A stretch of DNA of 64,000 nucleotides. Source: Bordetella pertussis 18323. Its GTDB lineage: Bacteria; Pseudomonadota; Gammaproteobacteria; Burkholderiales; Burkholderiaceae_B. Of this stretch, positions 19,252-29,892 are shown one piece after another. Under the pieces are notes generated by a model, which was not told where the DNA came from, did not search any database, and worked only from the letters and a program-made list of their open reading frames with translations. Position 1 is the first letter of the stretch; each line of letters begins with the position of its first letter. The stretch covers positions 1,798,001 to 1,862,000 of the forward strand of contig NC_018518.1 in the NCBI RefSeq assembly GCF_000306945.1. Direction: 5' to 3'. The translations under genes were made by a program, and so were the position numbers.

Positions 19252-19902
19252 TCAGTGCAGGGGCTGGGTGCGGATCAGGCCGACCGCGATGCCTTCGAGC
19301 GCGAATTCGTCGGTGTTGGCCACGACGATGGGAGCAAAGTCGGGGTTCTCGGGCAGGAGCTCGATGCGGCCGTTCTGGCGCTGCAGGCGCTTGACCGTGA
19401 CCTCGTCGCCCAGACGGGCCACCACGATCTGGCCGTTGCGGGCCTCGGCGGCGCGCTTGACGGCGAGCAAGTCGCCTTCGAGGATGCCGGCGTCGCGCAT
19501 GCTCATGCCGCGCACCTTCAGCAGGTAGTCGGGCGTCTGGGCAAACAGCCCGGGATCGACGCCGACCTCGCGCTCGACGTGCTCGCTGGCCAGGATGGGG
19601 CTGCCTGCCGCCACGCGGCCCACCAGCGGCAGCACGAGCTGCGCCAGCAGCGGATGCGTAAGCTGGGCCGAGGGCGTTGCGCTGTCCGGCACCTTGAGAC
19701 GGATGCCGCGGGAGGCGCCAGCGGTCAGTTCGATCGCGCCCTTGCGCGCCAGCGCCTTGAGATGGTCTTCGGCGGCGTTGGGCGACCGGAAGCCAAGCGC
19801 CTGGGCGATTTCGGCCCGGGTGGGCGGAAAGCCGGTGCGCGCCACGGTCTGGCGGATGAGATCGAGGATTTCCTGCTGGCGTTCCGTGAGTTTGGTGGCC
19901 AT
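19252..19902 (-). CDS. lexA: LexA SOS repressor and autoprotease
   Basis: This 216-residue protein is a full-length LexA. A winged HTH (residues 1-70: [20 protein letters not shown], then [15 protein letters not shown]) is followed by the peptidase S24 domain. The self-cleavage site is A99-G100 in GRVAAGSP. The catalytic serine is S134 in RGMSMRD and the lysine K171 in VTVKRL, with the 37-residue spacing seen in E. coli LexA. The ATG at 19902 starts the family N-terminus; the frame runs 26 codons further upstream across the SOS box without similarity. A perfect SOS box upstream indicates autoregulation. Confidence 0.98.
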   Translation of the reverse strand: MATKLTERQQEILDLIRQTVARTGFPPTRAEIAQALGFRSPNAAEDHLKALARKGAIELTAGASRGIRLKVPDSATPSAQLTHPLLAQLVLPLVGRVAAGSPILASEHVEREVGVDPGLFAQTPDYLLKVRGMSMRDAGILEGDLLAVKRAAEARNGQIVVARLGDEVTVKRLQRQNGRIELLPENPDFAPIVVANTDEFALEGIAVGLIRTQPLH

Positions 19903-19924
19903 GGCGATGACCCGCTTTTGCGGA

Positions 19925-19940
19925 CTGTATGGATATACAG
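19925..19940 (-). promoter_or_regulatory. LexA (SOS) box upstream of lexA
   Basis: CTGTATGGATATACAG has perfect CTGT-N8-ACAG symmetry. It lies 23 bp before the lexA start codon, where LexA would repress its own transcription until DNA damage. Confidence 0.92.
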
Positions 19941-19974
19941 CGCCATTCTGGAGGACCCACGGGAAAAAAGCAAG

Positions 19975-20008
19975 CCGCAAAAGAAAAGCGGAGCCATGGG
20001 CTCCGCTT
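19975..20008 (-). terminator. Rho-independent terminator after the aminotransferase gene
   Basis: AAGCGGAGCC and GGCTCCGCTT form a perfect 10-bp stem with a 3-base loop. On the minus strand it is followed by TTCTTTTGC, just after the aminotransferase stop. Confidence 0.8.
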
Positions 20009-20030
20009 CTCGATGCCGGCCGTGCCGTGC

Positions 20031-21233
20031 CTACTTCAGCACCGCGGCGATGCCGGCCGCGACCGCGTCGATGTTGCGGCTGTTGAGCGCGGCCACGCAG
20101 ATGCGGCCGCTGGAGACCGCGTAGATGCCGTGCTCTTCGCGCAGGCGATCGACCTGGGCGGCGGTCAGGCCCGAGTACGAGAACATGCCGCGCTGCGCCA
20201 GCACGAAGCTGAAGTCCTGCGCCACGCCCTGGGTCTTGATCTTCTCGACCAGCTCCTTGCGCATCAGGCGGATGCGGTCGCGCATGCCGGCCAGTTCATT
20301 TTCCCAGAGCGCGAACAGCTCGGGTGTGTTCAGGACCGTGGACACCACGGTGCCGCCGTGGGTGGGCGGGTTGGAGTAGTTGGTGCGGATCACGCGCTTG
20401 AGCTGGCTGAGCACGCGGGCGGCCTCGTCCTTGCTGCCGGCCACCACGGTCAGGGCCCCGACCCGCTCGCCATACAGCGAGAAGGACTTGGAGAACGACG
20501 AGCTGATGAACATGGTCAGGTCGAGCGCGGCGAACATGCGCACCACGGCGGCGTCCTGCTCCAGGCCTTCGCCGAAGCCCTGGTAGGCGATGTCGAGGAA
20601 CGGCACCAGGTTGCGCGCCTTGACCACGGCGGCGATCTGTTCCCACTGTTGCGGCGTGGGATCGACGCCGGTCGGGTTGTGGCAGCAGGCGTGCAGCACC
20701 ACGATGGTCTGTTCGGGCGCGGCCTGCAGGGCGGCCAGCATGGCTTCGAAGTTCAGGCCATGGGTGGCGGCATCGTAATAAGCGTAGGTCTCGACCGGGA
20801 AGCCGGCGCGCTCGAACAGGGCGCGGTGGTTTTCCCAGCTGGGGTCGCTGATGAGGACCTTGGACTGCGGCAGCAGCTGGCGCAGGAAGTCGGCGCCGAT
20901 CTTCAGCGCGCCGGTGCCGCCCAGGGCCTGCGCGGTCAGCACGCGGCCTTCGGCGGCCAGCGGCGAGTCGGCGCCCAGCAGCAGCGCCTGCGCACCCTTG
21001 TTGTACCCCGCGATGCCTTCGATCGGCAGATAGCCGCGGGCGGCGGCGGCTTCGATGCGGGCCACCTCGGCCTTGCGCACGGCCTGAAGCAGCGGGATGC
21101 GGCCTTCGTCGTCGTAGTACACGCCCACGCCCAGGTTCACTTTGCCGGGACGGGTATCGGCGTTGTACTGTTCGTTCAGGCCAAGAATGGGGTCGCGCGG
21201 CGCGAGTTCGACGGAAGCGAAAAGAGTGCTCAT
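20031..21233 (-). CDS. tyrB: Aromatic/aspartate aminotransferase (class I, PLP)
   Basis: This 400-residue enzyme belongs to the AspC/TyrB group of homodimeric cytoplasmic aminotransferases, which move amino groups between aspartate or aromatic amino acids and 2-oxoacids. The N-terminus [16 protein letters not shown] type is present ([20 protein letters not shown]). The PLP-binding lysine is K249 in [16 protein letters not shown], and the NPTG motif appears as [11 protein letters not shown]. Sequence alone does not cleanly separate TyrB from AspC, so the symbol is a best guess. It diverges from uvrB across a 77-bp gap. Confidence 0.9.
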   Translation of the reverse strand: MSTLFASVELAPRDPILGLNEQYNADTRPGKVNLGVGVYYDDEGRIPLLQAVRKAEVARIEAAAARGYLPIEGIAGYNKGAQALLLGADSPLAAEGRVLTAQALGGTGALKIGADFLRQLLPQSKVLISDPSWENHRALFERAGFPVETYAYYDAATHGLNFEAMLAALQAAPEQTIVVLHACCHNPTGVDPTPQQWEQIAAVVKARNLVPFLDIAYQGFGEGLEQDAAVVRMFAALDLTMFISSSFSKSFSLYGERVGALTVVAGSKDEAARVLSQLKRVIRTNYSNPPTHGGTVVSTVLNTPELFALWENELAGMRDRIRLMRKELVEKIKTQGVAQDFSFVLAQRGMFSYSGLTAAQVDRLREEHGIYAVSSGRICVAALNSRNIDAVAAGIAAVLK

Positions 21234-21310
21234 GGGTGTAGGGAAGGGTGGGTGGACGCGGTAGGAAGGGCTGTGGATAATGGGGGGTTTACCCTGAGAG
21301 ACAGTCTATC

Positions 21311-23347
21311 ATGACCGCTCCTGGATTCGTCGAATTCCCCGATAGCCCGTTTCACCTCTATCAGCCGTACCCTCCCGCGGGCGACCAGCCGGGAGCGATC
21401 GACGCGTTGACCGAGGGCGTCTCGGACGGCCTGATGTTCCAGACGCTGCTGGGCGTGACGGGCTCGGGCAAGACCTACACCATGGCCAACATGATCGCCC
21501 GCCTGGGCCGTCCGGCCCTGGTGCTTGCGCCCAACAAGACCCTGGCCGCCCAGCTGTACGCCGAAATGCGCGAATTCTTCCCCCGCAACGCGGTGGAGTA
21601 TTTCGTGTCGTACTACGACTATTACCAGCCCGAAGCCTACGTGCCGACCCGCGACCTCTTCATCGAGAAGGATTCGTCGATCAACGAGCACATCGAGCAG
21701 ATGCGCCTGTCGGCCACCAAGAGCCTGCTGGAGCGCCGCGATACGGTCATCGTGGGCACCGTCTCGTGCATCTACGGTATCGGCAATCCGGGCGACTACC
21801 ATGCCATGGTCCTGATCCTGCGCACCGGCGACCGGATTTCCCGGCGCGAGGTGCTGGCGCGGCTGGTGGCCATGCAGTACACCCGCAACGACGCGGACTT
21901 CACGCGCGGCGTCTTCCGGGTGCGCTGCGAGACCATCGACATCTTCCCGGCGGAAAGCCCCGAGCTCGCGCTGCGCCTGACGCTGTTCGACGACGAAATC
22001 GAGTCGCTGGAGCTGTTCGATCCCCTGACCGGGCGCGTGAGGCAGAAGCTGCCGCGCTTTACGGTATACCCGGGCTCGCACTACGTGACGCCGCGCGAAA
22101 CCGTGCTGCGCGCGATCGAGACCATCAAGGAAGAACTGCGCGAGCGGCTGGCCCAGCTGATCGCCGACGGCAAGCTGGTGGAGGCGCAGCGGCTCGAACA
22201 GCGCACCCGCTTCGATCTGGAAATGCTGCAGGAGCTGGGCTTTTGCAAGGGCATCGAGAACTATTCGCGGCACTTGTCCGGCGCGGCGCCGGGCGAGCCG
22301 CCGCCCACCCTGATCGATTACCTGCCGGCCGACGCGCTGATGTTCATCGACGAAAGCCACGTCACCATCGGGCAGCTCGGCGGCATGTACCGTGGCGACC
22401 GTTCGCGCAAGGAAACCCTGGTGCAGTATGGCTTCCGGCTGCCGTCGGCGCTGGACAACCGGCCCCTGCGCCTGGAGGAGTTCGAGGCGCGCATGCGCCA
22501 GTGCGTGTTCGTGTCGGCCACGCCGGCCGCCTACGAGCAGGAGCACGCCGATAACGTGGTCGAGCAGGTGGTGCGGCCGACCGGGCTGGTCGATCCGATC
22601 GTCGAGGTGCGTCCGGCGCACACCCAGGTCGACGACCTGCTGGGCGAGATCCACAAGCGGGCGGCGCTGCAGGAGCGCGTGCTGGTCACGACGCTGACCA
22701 AGCGCATGGCCGAGGACCTGACCGACTTCCTGTCCGAGCACGGAGTGCGGGTGCGCTACCTGCATTCGGACATCGATACCGTCGAACGGGTGGAAATCAT
22801 CCGCGACCTGCGGCTGGGCGTCTTCGACGTGCTGGTGGGCATCAACCTGCTGCGCGAGGGCCTGGATATCCCCGAGGTGTCGCTGGTGGCCATCCTGGAT
22901 GCCGACAAGGAAGGCTTCCTGCGATCCGAGCGCAGCCTGATACAGACGATAGGCCGGGCCGCCCGCAACCTGAATGGCCGGGCCATTCTCTACGCCGACC
23001 GCATAACCGACTCGATGCGGCGTGCCATCGACGAGACCGAGCGGCGCAGGGCCAAGCAGATCCAGCACAACACCGACCACGGCATCACCGCGCGCGGGGT
23101 CAGCAAGGCCGTGCGCGAACTGATCGATGGGGTGATGGCGCCGGCCGGCCATGACGCGCTGGAATCCGCCGTGCCCGCCGAGGTGCTGACCGACGAGAAA
23201 GCCATGGCGCGCGAGATCCGGCGCCTGGAAAAGCTGATGATGGATCACGCCCGCAACCTGGAATTCGAGCAGGCCGCCGCGGCACGCGATGCGCTCAACG
23301 CTCTCAAGAGTCGGTTGCTGCTTGATGGCGTAGGTTGGTCTGGTTAA
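21311..23347 (+). CDS. uvrB: Excinuclease ABC subunit B (UvrB)
   Basis: This 678-residue protein is a complete UvrB, the damage-verifying helicase-like subunit of nucleotide excision repair. The Walker A motif GVTGSGKT is at residues 48-55. The beta-hairpin region [15 protein letters not shown], the helicase motifs DESH and [20 protein letters not shown], and QTIGRAARN are present. The C-terminal UVR domain ([20 protein letters not shown]) binds UvrC. The ATG at 21311 follows a TGTGGATAAT element that could be an extended -10. No CTGT-N8-ACAG SOS box lies in the 77-bp upstream gap. Confidence 0.98.
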   Translation: MTAPGFVEFPDSPFHLYQPYPPAGDQPGAIDALTEGVSDGLMFQTLLGVTGSGKTYTMANMIARLGRPALVLAPNKTLAAQLYAEMREFFPRNAVEYFVSYYDYYQPEAYVPTRDLFIEKDSSINEHIEQMRLSATKSLLERRDTVIVGTVSCIYGIGNPGDYHAMVLILRTGDRISRREVLARLVAMQYTRNDADFTRGVFRVRCETIDIFPAESPELALRLTLFDDEIESLELFDPLTGRVRQKLPRFTVYPGSHYVTPRETVLRAIETIKEELRERLAQLIADGKLVEAQRLEQRTRFDLEMLQELGFCKGIENYSRHLSGAAPGEPPPTLIDYLPADALMFIDESHVTIGQLGGMYRGDRSRKETLVQYGFRLPSALDNRPLRLEEFEARMRQCVFVSATPAAYEQEHADNVVEQVVRPTGLVDPIVEVRPAHTQVDDLLGEIHKRAALQERVLVTTLTKRMAEDLTDFLSEHGVRVRYLHSDIDTVERVEIIRDLRLGVFDVLVGINLLREGLDIPEVSLVAILDADKEGFLRSERSLIQTIGRAARNLNGRAILYADRITDSMRRAIDETERRRAKQIQHNTDHGITARGVSKAVRELIDGVMAPAGHDALESAVPAEVLTDEKAMAREIRRLEKLMMDHARNLEFEQAAAARDALNALKSRLLLDGVGWSG

Positions 23348-23544
23348 ACGTGTGAAAGACGGAAATTAGCGGAGAAAATTCGCTCGTTACAAACAGGCTG
23401 GCGCGTTCTTGCGGCATAGCGGCAAAAGCGTTACACACTCGTCGTGAAAAGGCGCTCTAAAACCTCATGTATTTTCTTGAAAATCAAATTAATTGCATGA
23501 TTTAAAAGGGAAAAATTATTTTTCCGCGGCACTGCTCCGGAATG

Positions 23545-23573
23545 GTGAAACTGCAAAAAATACTTGCTATATT
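23545..23573 (+). promoter_or_regulatory. Possible sigma-70 promoter of the phosphatase gene
   Basis: GTGAAA (23545-23550) and an extended -10 TGC-TATATT (-10 at 23568-23573) are separated by 17 bases, in an AT-rich stretch just before the gene at 23600. The rest of the 250-bp gap after uvrB shows no coding signal; TTGAAA at 23477 is an alternative -35. Confidence 0.45.
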
Positions 23574-23599
23574 CCGGGTTTTCCCGCACACTTACACCC

Positions 23600-24091
23600 A
23601 TGATGACCAAGGTACTTTTCGTTTGCATGGGCAATATCTGTCGCTCGCCGAGCGCAGAAGGTGTCTTCCGCTATCTGGTGAATGATGCCGGGATGGGCGA
23701 TGTCGTGCGGGTCGATTCCGCGGGCACGCATGCCTTCCACATTGGCGAGGCGCCTGACGCCCGGGCCCAGGCCGCCGCCCGCAAGCGCGGCTACGATCTC
23801 ACGCACTGCGCAGCGCGTCAGGTGACGGCGGACGATTTCCGCGAATTCGACCTGATCCTGGCCATGGATTGGGACAACCTGGCTGCCCTGCAGCAGCAGT
23901 GCCCCAAGGCCTATCAGCACAAGCTGATGCTGCTGATGCGGTTTGCCAACGAGTTCGAGGAAGCCACGGTGCCCGACCCCTATTATGGCGGCCCCGAGGG
24001 TTTCGGCAAGGTGCTCGACTATCTGGAAGACGCCTGTCAGGGCGTGCTGGAACTGGTGCGCAAGCGCGCCACGCAATACCAGGCGGCCTGA
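23600..24091 (+). CDS. Low-molecular-weight protein-tyrosine phosphatase
   Basis: This 163-residue protein has the LMW-PTP active-site loop at the extreme N-terminus, VCMGNICRSPS (C9 and R15, the CX5R motif), and the general-acid aspartate in PDPYYGG. The length is typical. It may start at the second ATG (23603). Such enzymes often control exopolysaccharide kinases, but no kinase or polysaccharide gene lies nearby; here it stands alone between uvrB and the isc operon, an arrangement also seen in other betaproteobacteria. Confidence 0.93.
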   Translation: MMTKVLFVCMGNICRSPSAEGVFRYLVNDAGMGDVVRVDSAGTHAFHIGEAPDARAQAAARKRGYDLTHCAARQVTADDFREFDLILAMDWDNLAALQQQCPKAYQHKLMLLMRFANEFEEATVPDPYYGGPEGFGKVLDYLEDACQGVLELVRKRATQYQAA

Positions 24092-24157
24092 TCCGTCGCC
24101 GTCCGCGGCGCTGGGGCAAGTGGGGGGATCCGCAATGGGTCCGTACCCCAAAATGAG

Positions 24158-24183
24158 AAAACCGCGCGACTGCGCGGTTTTTT
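24158..24183 (+). terminator. Rho-independent terminator before iscR
   Basis: AAAACCGCGC and GCGCGGTTTT form a perfect 10-bp stem with a 4-base loop and a T6 tail. It ends the phosphatase transcript and insulates the isc promoter. Confidence 0.88.
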
Positions 24184-24192
24184 CCGACCGAG

Positions 24193-24246
24193 ATACTTAG
24201 CGTTTTACTCGGGAATTTGCTATACTTGACCCAATTACTCGGGTAT
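24193..24246 (+). promoter_or_regulatory. Two tandem IscR type-1 sites and the isc promoter
   Basis: Site 1 (24193-24216) and site 2 (24222-24246) both start ATACTT and end ACTCGGG followed by AAT or TAT. They fit the IscR type-1 consensus, and site 2 also contains TTGACC. An extended -10, TGC-TATACT (24218-24226), lies between and overlaps site 2. Holo-IscR binding here would repress iscR and the operon when Fe-S supply is adequate, as in E. coli. Confidence 0.85.
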
Positions 24247-24306
24247 TGATGCCCGGTCCAGCGCCCGATGCGTCGGGTTTTCTTCCGGATTCACAGGAAA
24301 CACACC

Positions 24307-24819
24307 ATGCGGTTAACTACCAAAGGGCGTTTCGCCGTGACGGCCATGATCGATTTGGCGATGCGGCAGCATAGCGGCCCGGTCACTCTCGCGGCGATCA
24401 GCCAGCGCCAGAATATCTCGCTCTCCTACCTCGAACAGCTGTTCGGCAAGTTGCGCCGCCACGAGCTGGTCGACAGCGTGCGCGGGCCCGGCGGCGGCTA
24501 TTCGCTGGCGCGCCTGGCGCGCAATGTCACGGTAGCCGACATCATTTTCGCGGTCGACGAACCCCTGGACGCCACCAGCTGTGGCGGCAAGCGCGATTGC
24601 ACCAGCGGCAACGACGGCAAGCCGGGCAAGTGCATGACCCACGAACTGTGGACCACGCTGAATCGCAAGATGGTCGACTACCTGGACTCGGTCTCGCTGC
24701 AGGATCTCGTCGATCAGCAGCGCGTGCGCCAGTTGCAGGAAGCGGCCAACCAGGCGCAGGGCTGTTCGGCCGTGCGCGTGAACCGGTCGACGCCCGTCGC
24801 CGCCAACGCCACCGCATAA
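24307..24819 (+). CDS. iscR: Fe-S cluster-sensing regulator IscR
   Basis: This 170-residue Rrf2-family repressor starts with MRLTTKGRFAVTAMIDLA, carries a winged HTH (ISQRQNISLSYLEQLFGKLR) and a [2Fe-2S]-ligating cysteine set in SCGGKRDC and PGKCMTHELW. It heads the isc operon and probably autoregulates through the two sites upstream. The ATG at 24307 is the conserved start; the frame extends 13 codons upstream without similarity. Confidence 0.97.
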   Translation: MRLTTKGRFAVTAMIDLAMRQHSGPVTLAAISQRQNISLSYLEQLFGKLRRHELVDSVRGPGGGYSLARLARNVTVADIIFAVDEPLDATSCGGKRDCTSGNDGKPGKCMTHELWTTLNRKMVDYLDSVSLQDLVDQQRVRQLQEAANQAQGCSAVRVNRSTPVAANATA

Positions 24820-24836
24820 GTTAGGAGCAGTACAAC

Positions 24837-26048
24837 ATGAGCAATCGCCCCATCTACCTGGACTACTCGGCTACCACGCCGGTCGACCCGCGCGTGGTCG
24901 AGAAAATGATTCCCTGGTTGTACGAGAGTTTCGGCAATCCGGCCTCGCGCAGCCACGCCTTTGGCTGGGAAGCCGAGGACGCGGTCGAGAAGGCCCGCGA
25001 GGAAGTTGCCAAGCTGGTCAACGCCGATCCGCGCGAGATCGTCTGGACTTCCGGCGCTACCGAGTCGGACAACCTGGCCATCAAGGGCGCGGCGAATTTC
25101 TACGCCGAGCGCGGCAAGCACATCATTACCGTCAAGACCGAACACAAGGCGGTGCTGGATACCTGTCGGGAGCTCGAACGCCAGGGCTTTGAAGTGACCT
25201 ACCTGGATGTCCAGGACGATGGTCTGCTCAGCCTCGATGCGTTCAAGGCTGCGCTGCGCCCGGATACCATCCTGGTGTCGGTGATGATGGTCAACAACGA
25301 GATCGGCGTCATCCAGGACATCGCCGCGCTGGGCGAGATCTGCCGCGAGAAGGGCATCATCTTCCACGTGGACGCGGCCCAGGCCACCGGCAAGGTCGAG
25401 ATCGACCTGCAGAAGCTGAAGGTGGACCTGATGTCGTTCTCGGCGCACAAGACGTACGGCCCCAAGGGCATCGGCGCGCTGTATGTGCGGCGCAAGCCGC
25501 GCGTGCGCATCGAGGCGCAGATGCACGGCGGCGGCCACGAACGGGGCTTCCGGTCGGGCACGCTGGCCACGCACCAGATCGTCGGCATGGGCGAGGCGTT
25601 CCGCCTGGCGCGCGAGGAAATGGGCACCGAGAACGAGCGCGTGCGCATGCTGCGCGACCGCCTGCTGGCCGGCCTGACGCAGATCGAGGAAGTGTATGTG
25701 AACGGCAGCATGGAGCACCGCGTGCCGCACAACCTGAACATCAGCTTCAACTATGTCGAGGGCGAGTCTCTGATCATGGCGATCAAGGAGCTGGCCGTTT
25801 CCAGCGGTTCGGCCTGCACGTCGGCCAGCCTGGAGCCGTCCTATGTGCTGCGCGCGCTGGGCCGCAACGACGAGCTGGCGCACAGCTCCATCCGCTTTAC
25901 CCTGGGCCGCTTCACGACCGAACAGGAAATCGACTTCACGATCGAACTGATCAAGAGTCGTGTCGGCAAGCTGCGCGATATGTCGCCGTTGTGGGAAATG
26001 GCCCAGGAAGGCATTGATCTGAATTCCGTGCAGTGGGCCGCGCACTGA
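24837..26048 (+). CDS. iscS: Cysteine desulfurase IscS
   Basis: This 403-residue PLP enzyme takes sulfur from cysteine and passes it to IscU. The N-terminus [15 protein letters not shown] is typical. The PLP lysine is K205 in [10 protein letters not shown], and the persulfide cysteine lies in [14 protein letters not shown] near residue 328. The C-terminal region that contacts IscU and CyaY is present. It sits 17 bp after iscR. Confidence 0.98.
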   Translation: MSNRPIYLDYSATTPVDPRVVEKMIPWLYESFGNPASRSHAFGWEAEDAVEKAREEVAKLVNADPREIVWTSGATESDNLAIKGAANFYAERGKHIITVKTEHKAVLDTCRELERQGFEVTYLDVQDDGLLSLDAFKAALRPDTILVSVMMVNNEIGVIQDIAALGEICREKGIIFHVDAAQATGKVEIDLQKLKVDLMSFSAHKTYGPKGIGALYVRRKPRVRIEAQMHGGGHERGFRSGTLATHQIVGMGEAFRLAREEMGTENERVRMLRDRLLAGLTQIEEVYVNGSMEHRVPHNLNISFNYVEGESLIMAIKELAVSSGSACTSASLEPSYVLRALGRNDELAHSSIRFTLGRFTTEQEIDFTIELIKSRVGKLRDMSPLWEMAQEGIDLNSVQWAAH

Positions 26049-26081
26049 GCGCCCGCGCCGACCAAATAGTGGAGAAACATC

Positions 26082-26492
26082 ATGGCTTACAGCAGCAAAG
26101 TTCTGGATCACTACGAAAACCCCCGCAACGTCGGCTCGTTCGACAAGGGTGACGACTCGGTCGGCACCGGCATGGTCGGCGCGCCCGCCTGTGGCGACGT
26201 GATGAAGCTGCAGATCAAGGTCAACGAGGCCGGCGTCATCGAGGACGCGCGCTTCAAGACCTACGGCTGCGGCTCGGCGATCGCCTCCAGCTCGCTGGTG
26301 ACGGAGTGGGTCAAGGGCAAGACGCTGGACGAGGCGATGAACATCCGCAACACCCAGATCGCCGAAGAACTGGCCCTGCCGCCCGTGAAGATCCACTGCT
26401 CGATCCTCGCCGAGGACGCGATCAAGGCTGCCGTGCAGGACTACAAGACCAAGCACGGGGCCGAGACGCCCGAGGCCGTCGCGGCGAACTGA
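26082..26492 (+). CDS. iscU: Fe-S cluster scaffold IscU
   Basis: This 136-residue scaffold has the three ligand cysteines C37 (GAPACGDV), C63 (YGCGSA) and C106 (VKIHCSI), and the HscA-recognition motif LPPVK at residues 99-103. It receives sulfur from IscS and hands clusters on with HscA/HscB. The next gene starts one base after its stop. Confidence 0.98.
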   Translation: MAYSSKVLDHYENPRNVGSFDKGDDSVGTGMVGAPACGDVMKLQIKVNEAGVIEDARFKTYGCGSAIASSSLVTEWVKGKTLDEAMNIRNTQIAEELALPPVKIHCSILAEDAIKAAVQDYKTKHGAETPEAVAAN

Positions 26493-26493
26493 C

Positions 26494-26817
26494 ATGGCGG
26501 TTACGTTGACTCAATCGGCCGCCAACCACGTCGGCCGCTACCTGCAAAAGCGCGGCAAGGGCATCGGCCTGCGCCTGGGCGTGCGCACGACCGGCTGCTC
26601 GGGCATGGCCTACAAGCTGGAGTACGTCGACGAGCAGGCCGCTGACGACGTGGTGTTCGACAGCTTCGGGGTCAAGGTTTTCATCGACCCCAAGAGCCTG
26701 GCGTACCTGGACGGCACCGAGCTGGATTACGCGCGCGAGGGCCTGAACGAAGGGTTCAGGTTCAGCAACCCCAACGAGAAGGCGACCTGCGGCTGCGGCG
26801 AGTCGTTCACGGTGTAG
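26494..26817 (+). CDS. iscA: A-type Fe-S carrier IscA
   Basis: This 107-residue protein has the three conserved cysteines of A-type carriers, C35 (TTGCSGMAY) and C99/C101 (ATCGCGESF). It delivers iron or assembled clusters to target proteins. Its position between iscU and hscB is standard. Confidence 0.97.
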   Translation: MAVTLTQSAANHVGRYLQKRGKGIGLRLGVRTTGCSGMAYKLEYVDEQAADDVVFDSFGVKVFIDPKSLAYLDGTELDYAREGLNEGFRFSNPNEKATCGCGESFTV

Positions 26818-26819
26818 TC

Positions 26820-27332
26820 TTGGCGGCAGACGACCATTTCAGCCTGTTCGGCTTGCCGACCCGGTTTGCGTTGGATCCGGTCCAGCTCGAACAGGCCTGG
26901 CGCGCCGTGGCGGCGCGCGTGCATCCCGATCGTTATGCCACGGCCAGCGCCGCCGAGCGCCGGGTCGCCATGCAGTGGGCGGCGCGCGCCAACGAGGCCT
27001 ACCGGCAGTTGCGCGACCCCATGCTGCGCGCCCGCTACCTGTGCGAGCAGGCGGGCGTGGACCTGCAGACCGAAAGCAATACCGCGATGGATCCGGCTTT
27101 CCTGATGCAGCAGATGGAATGGCGCGAAATGCTCGACGATGCGCGCCGCGATCCGGCCGCTTTCGCGGCCCTGCGCGCCGAGCTGGAACAGGCGCGGCTG
27201 CGGATGCAGCAGACGCTGTCGGAGCTGATCGACGAGCGCGGCGACTACCAGCAGGCCGGCACCAAGGTGCGCGAATGGATGTTCGTGGAAAAACTGGCGC
27301 AGGAGCTGAGCGCGGCGCAACCCATGCAATAG
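26820..27332 (+). CDS. hscB: Co-chaperone HscB (DnaJ-like)
   Basis: This 170-residue protein has an N-terminal J domain with the HPD motif (ARVHPDRYA) and a C-terminal helical domain that binds IscU. It stimulates the HscA ATPase. Translation appears to start at a TTG (26820) two bases after the iscA stop, since the J domain begins at once and no ATG or GTG lies nearby upstream in frame. Confidence 0.95.
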   Translation: MAADDHFSLFGLPTRFALDPVQLEQAWRAVAARVHPDRYATASAAERRVAMQWAARANEAYRQLRDPMLRARYLCEQAGVDLQTESNTAMDPAFLMQQMEWREMLDDARRDPAAFAALRAELEQARLRMQQTLSELIDERGDYQQAGTKVREWMFVEKLAQELSAAQPMQ

Positions 27333-27461
27333 CCCTGGCTCGGGGCGGCGGCGCGTGGCGCGTCCACGCGGCGGCGGCCGGCCCGATGCGCGGCAACCGA
27401 TGACCCGCTTGTGCGGTGCCGCGTCCGGCATCGCCAGGCACCAGAGATTCTCAAGCACAAC

Positions 27462-29324
27462 ATGGCTTTATTGCAGATTTCCGAGCCGGGCGATTCGCCC
27501 GCCCCGCACCAGCGCAAGCTGGCCGTGGGTATAGACCTGGGCACGACCAATTCGCTGGTGGCCGCGGTGCGCAGCAGCGTGCCCGAAGTGCTGGCCGACG
27601 CGCAAGGGCAGGTCCTGCTGCCGTCGGCCGTGCGCTACCTGGACGGCGGCGCGGTGCGAATCGGCCGCGAGGCCCTGCTGGAGCAGGCGCGCGATCCGCT
27701 GAACACCATCGTCTCGGTCAAGCGCTTCATGGGCCGCAGCGCGGCCGACGCCGTGGCCAGCGGCGCGCCGTACGAGTTCGTCGACGCGCCCGGCATGGTA
27801 CGCCTGCGCACGGTCCAGGGCGATCTCAGCCCGGTCGAAGTCTCGGCGCAGATCCTGGCCGTGCTGCGCCAGCGCGCCGAAGACGTGCTGGGCGACGACC
27901 TGGTGGGCGCGGTGATCACCGTGCCGGCGTATTTCGACGACGCGCAGCGCCAGGCCACGCGCGATGCCGCGCGGCTGGCCGGCCTGAATGTGCTGCGCCT
28001 GCTCAACGAGCCGACCGCGGCGGCCATCGCCTATGGGCTGGACCAGGCCGCCGAAGGCATTTACGCGGTGTATGACCTGGGCGGCGGCACGTTCGATATT
28101 TCCATTCTGCGCCTGACCCAGGGCGTGTTCGAAGTGATTGCCACGGGTGGCGATACGGCGCTGGGCGGGGACGATTTCGACAGCGCCATCGTGGCCCATG
28201 CCTGCGCCGGCGAGGACGTGGCGGCATTGCCGGTGGCCGACCGGCGCGCGTTGCTGGTGGCCGCTCGCGCCGCGCGCGAGGCGCTGACCGACCAGGCGCA
28301 GGCGCCGTTCGAGGTGACGTTGCGAGACGGTCGCGCCATCCAGGCGACGCTGACCCGCGCGCAGTTCGAGCAGCTGGCCGAGCCGCTGGTCGGACGCACG
28401 CTGGACAGCGCGCGGCGCGCCCTGCGCGATGCCGGACTGGCGGTCGGCGACGTGCGCGGCGTGGTGATGGTGGGCGGGGCGACCCGCATGCCGGTGGTGC
28501 GCCAGCAGGTCGGCGCGCTGTTCGGCACCGAGCCGCTGACCAACCTGGACCCCGACCAGGTGGTGGCGCTGGGCGCCGCCCTGCAGGCCAACCTGCTGGC
28601 GGGCAACCGCGCGCTGGGCGAGGACTGGCTGCTGCTGGATGTCATTCCGCTGTCGCTGGGCCTGGAAACCATGGGCGGGCTGGTCGAGCGCATCATTCCG
28701 CGCAACAGCACCATCCCCGTGGCGCGCGCGCAGGAATTCACCACCTTCAAGGATGGCCAGACCGCCATGAGCGTGCATGTGGTGCAGGGCGAGCGCGATC
28801 TGGTGTCCGATTGCCGCTCGCTGGCGCGCTTCGAGCTGCGCGGCATTCCGCCCATGGTGGCGGGCGCGGCGCGCATCCGCGTCACGTTCCAGGTCGATGC
28901 CGATGGCCTGTTGAGCGTGACGGCGCGTGAGCAGAGCACCGGGGTCGAGGCGGCGGTAGCGGTCAAGCCCTCGTACGGCCTGTCCGATGACGAGATTGCC
29001 CGCATGCTGGCCGATAGCGTCACCCAGGCCGACAGCGACGCGCGCGCGCGCATGCTGCGCGAGCAGCAGGTCGAGGCGCGCCAGCTGGTGGAGTCGGTGG
29101 GCGCGGCGCTGGCCGCCGATGGCGACCTGCTGGATCCGGCCGAGCGCGCCACCGTGGACCAGCGCCTGCAGGCGGCGGCGCAGGCGCAGTCGCTCGACGA
29201 CGTCGAAGCCGTTCGGGCCGCGGTGCAGGCGCTTTCGGATGCCACAGAAGAATTCGCCGCGCGGCGCATGGACCGCAGCATCCGCTCCGCGCTGGCCGGC
29301 CGTAAACTCGATGAACTCGCCTGA
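27462..29324 (+). CDS. hscA: Hsp70-type chaperone HscA
   Basis: This 620-residue specialised Hsp70 promotes cluster release from IscU. The ATPase domain has [32 protein letters not shown] and [15 protein letters not shown]; the substrate-binding domain follows [13 protein letters not shown]. The ATG at 27462 is chosen because the conserved ALLQISEPG leader follows it; the frame is open upstream without similarity. There is a 129-bp gap after hscB, with no terminator seen. Confidence 0.97.
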   Translation: MALLQISEPGDSPAPHQRKLAVGIDLGTTNSLVAAVRSSVPEVLADAQGQVLLPSAVRYLDGGAVRIGREALLEQARDPLNTIVSVKRFMGRSAADAVASGAPYEFVDAPGMVRLRTVQGDLSPVEVSAQILAVLRQRAEDVLGDDLVGAVITVPAYFDDAQRQATRDAARLAGLNVLRLLNEPTAAAIAYGLDQAAEGIYAVYDLGGGTFDISILRLTQGVFEVIATGGDTALGGDDFDSAIVAHACAGEDVAALPVADRRALLVAARAAREALTDQAQAPFEVTLRDGRAIQATLTRAQFEQLAEPLVGRTLDSARRALRDAGLAVGDVRGVVMVGGATRMPVVRQQVGALFGTEPLTNLDPDQVVALGAALQANLLAGNRALGEDWLLLDVIPLSLGLETMGGLVERIIPRNSTIPVARAQEFTTFKDGQTAMSVHVVQGERDLVSDCRSLARFELRGIPPMVAGAARIRVTFQVDADGLLSVTAREQSTGVEAAVAVKPSYGLSDDEIARMLADSVTQADSDARARMLREQQVEARQLVESVGAALAADGDLLDPAERATVDQRLQAAAQAQSLDDVEAVRAAVQALSDATEEFAARRMDRSIRSALAGRKLDELA

Positions 29325-29333
29325 CTGGACACC

Positions 29334-29675
29334 ATGCCGAAACTAACTGTATTGCCTCACCCCGACGTCTGCCCGGAGGGTGCCGTCATCGAGGACGCGC
29401 CCAAGGGCGTGTCGATCTGCCGGGTGATGCTGGATAACCATATCGAAATCGAACACGCTTGCGAGCTGTCCTGTGCCTGCACCACCTGCCACGTGGTCGT
29501 GCGCCAGGGTTTCAATTCGCTCGAGGACGCGACCGACGACGAAGAGGACCTGCTGGACAAGGCCTGGGGCCTGACCTCGACGTCGCGCCTGTCGTGCCAG
29601 GCGCTGATCGGCGAGGAAGACCTGACCGTGGAAATCCCGAAATACACGATCAACCACGCCAAGGAGCAGCACTGA
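29334..29675 (+). CDS. fdx: [2Fe-2S] ferredoxin of the isc operon
   Basis: This 113-residue adrenodoxin-type ferredoxin has cysteine ligands C43, C49, C52 (CELSCACTTC) and C88 (RLSCQA). It supplies electrons for cluster assembly. It starts 9 bases after hscA, and its stop overlaps the iscX start (TGATG). Confidence 0.97.
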   Translation: MPKLTVLPHPDVCPEGAVIEDAPKGVSICRVMLDNHIEIEHACELSCACTTCHVVVRQGFNSLEDATDDEEDLLDKAWGLTSTSRLSCQALIGEEDLTVEIPKYTINHAKEQH

Positions 29676-29869
29676 TGAAGTGGACCGACATCTACGAGAT
29701 TGCCGCCGCCCTGGCCGATACGCACCCCGACGCGGATCCGCAGACCGTGCGCTTCACGCAGTTGCGCGAGTGGGTGCTGGGCCTGCCGGGTTTTGCCGAT
29801 GATCCCGCGCATTGCGGCGAGAAGATCCTCGAGGCCATCCAGATGGCCTGGATCGAGGAAATGGACTGA
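29675..29869 (+). CDS. iscX: IscX (YfhJ)
   Basis: This 64-residue acidic protein begins MKWTDIYEIAAALADTHPD and ends IQMAWIEEMD, the full IscX signature. It binds IscS and modulates cysteine desulfuration and iron access. It is the last gene of the operon and is followed by a strong hairpin. Confidence 0.96.
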   Translation: MKWTDIYEIAAALADTHPDADPQTVRFTQLREWVLGLPGFADDPAHCGEKILEAIQMAWIEEMD

Positions 29870-29892
29870 GCCGCCGGCCGGCGCGCCGCCCG

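Noticed and set aside
21230..23248. A 672-codon minus-strand open frame opposite uvrB
   Set aside because: uvrB on the plus strand is unambiguous, and the opposite frame has antisense-type composition.
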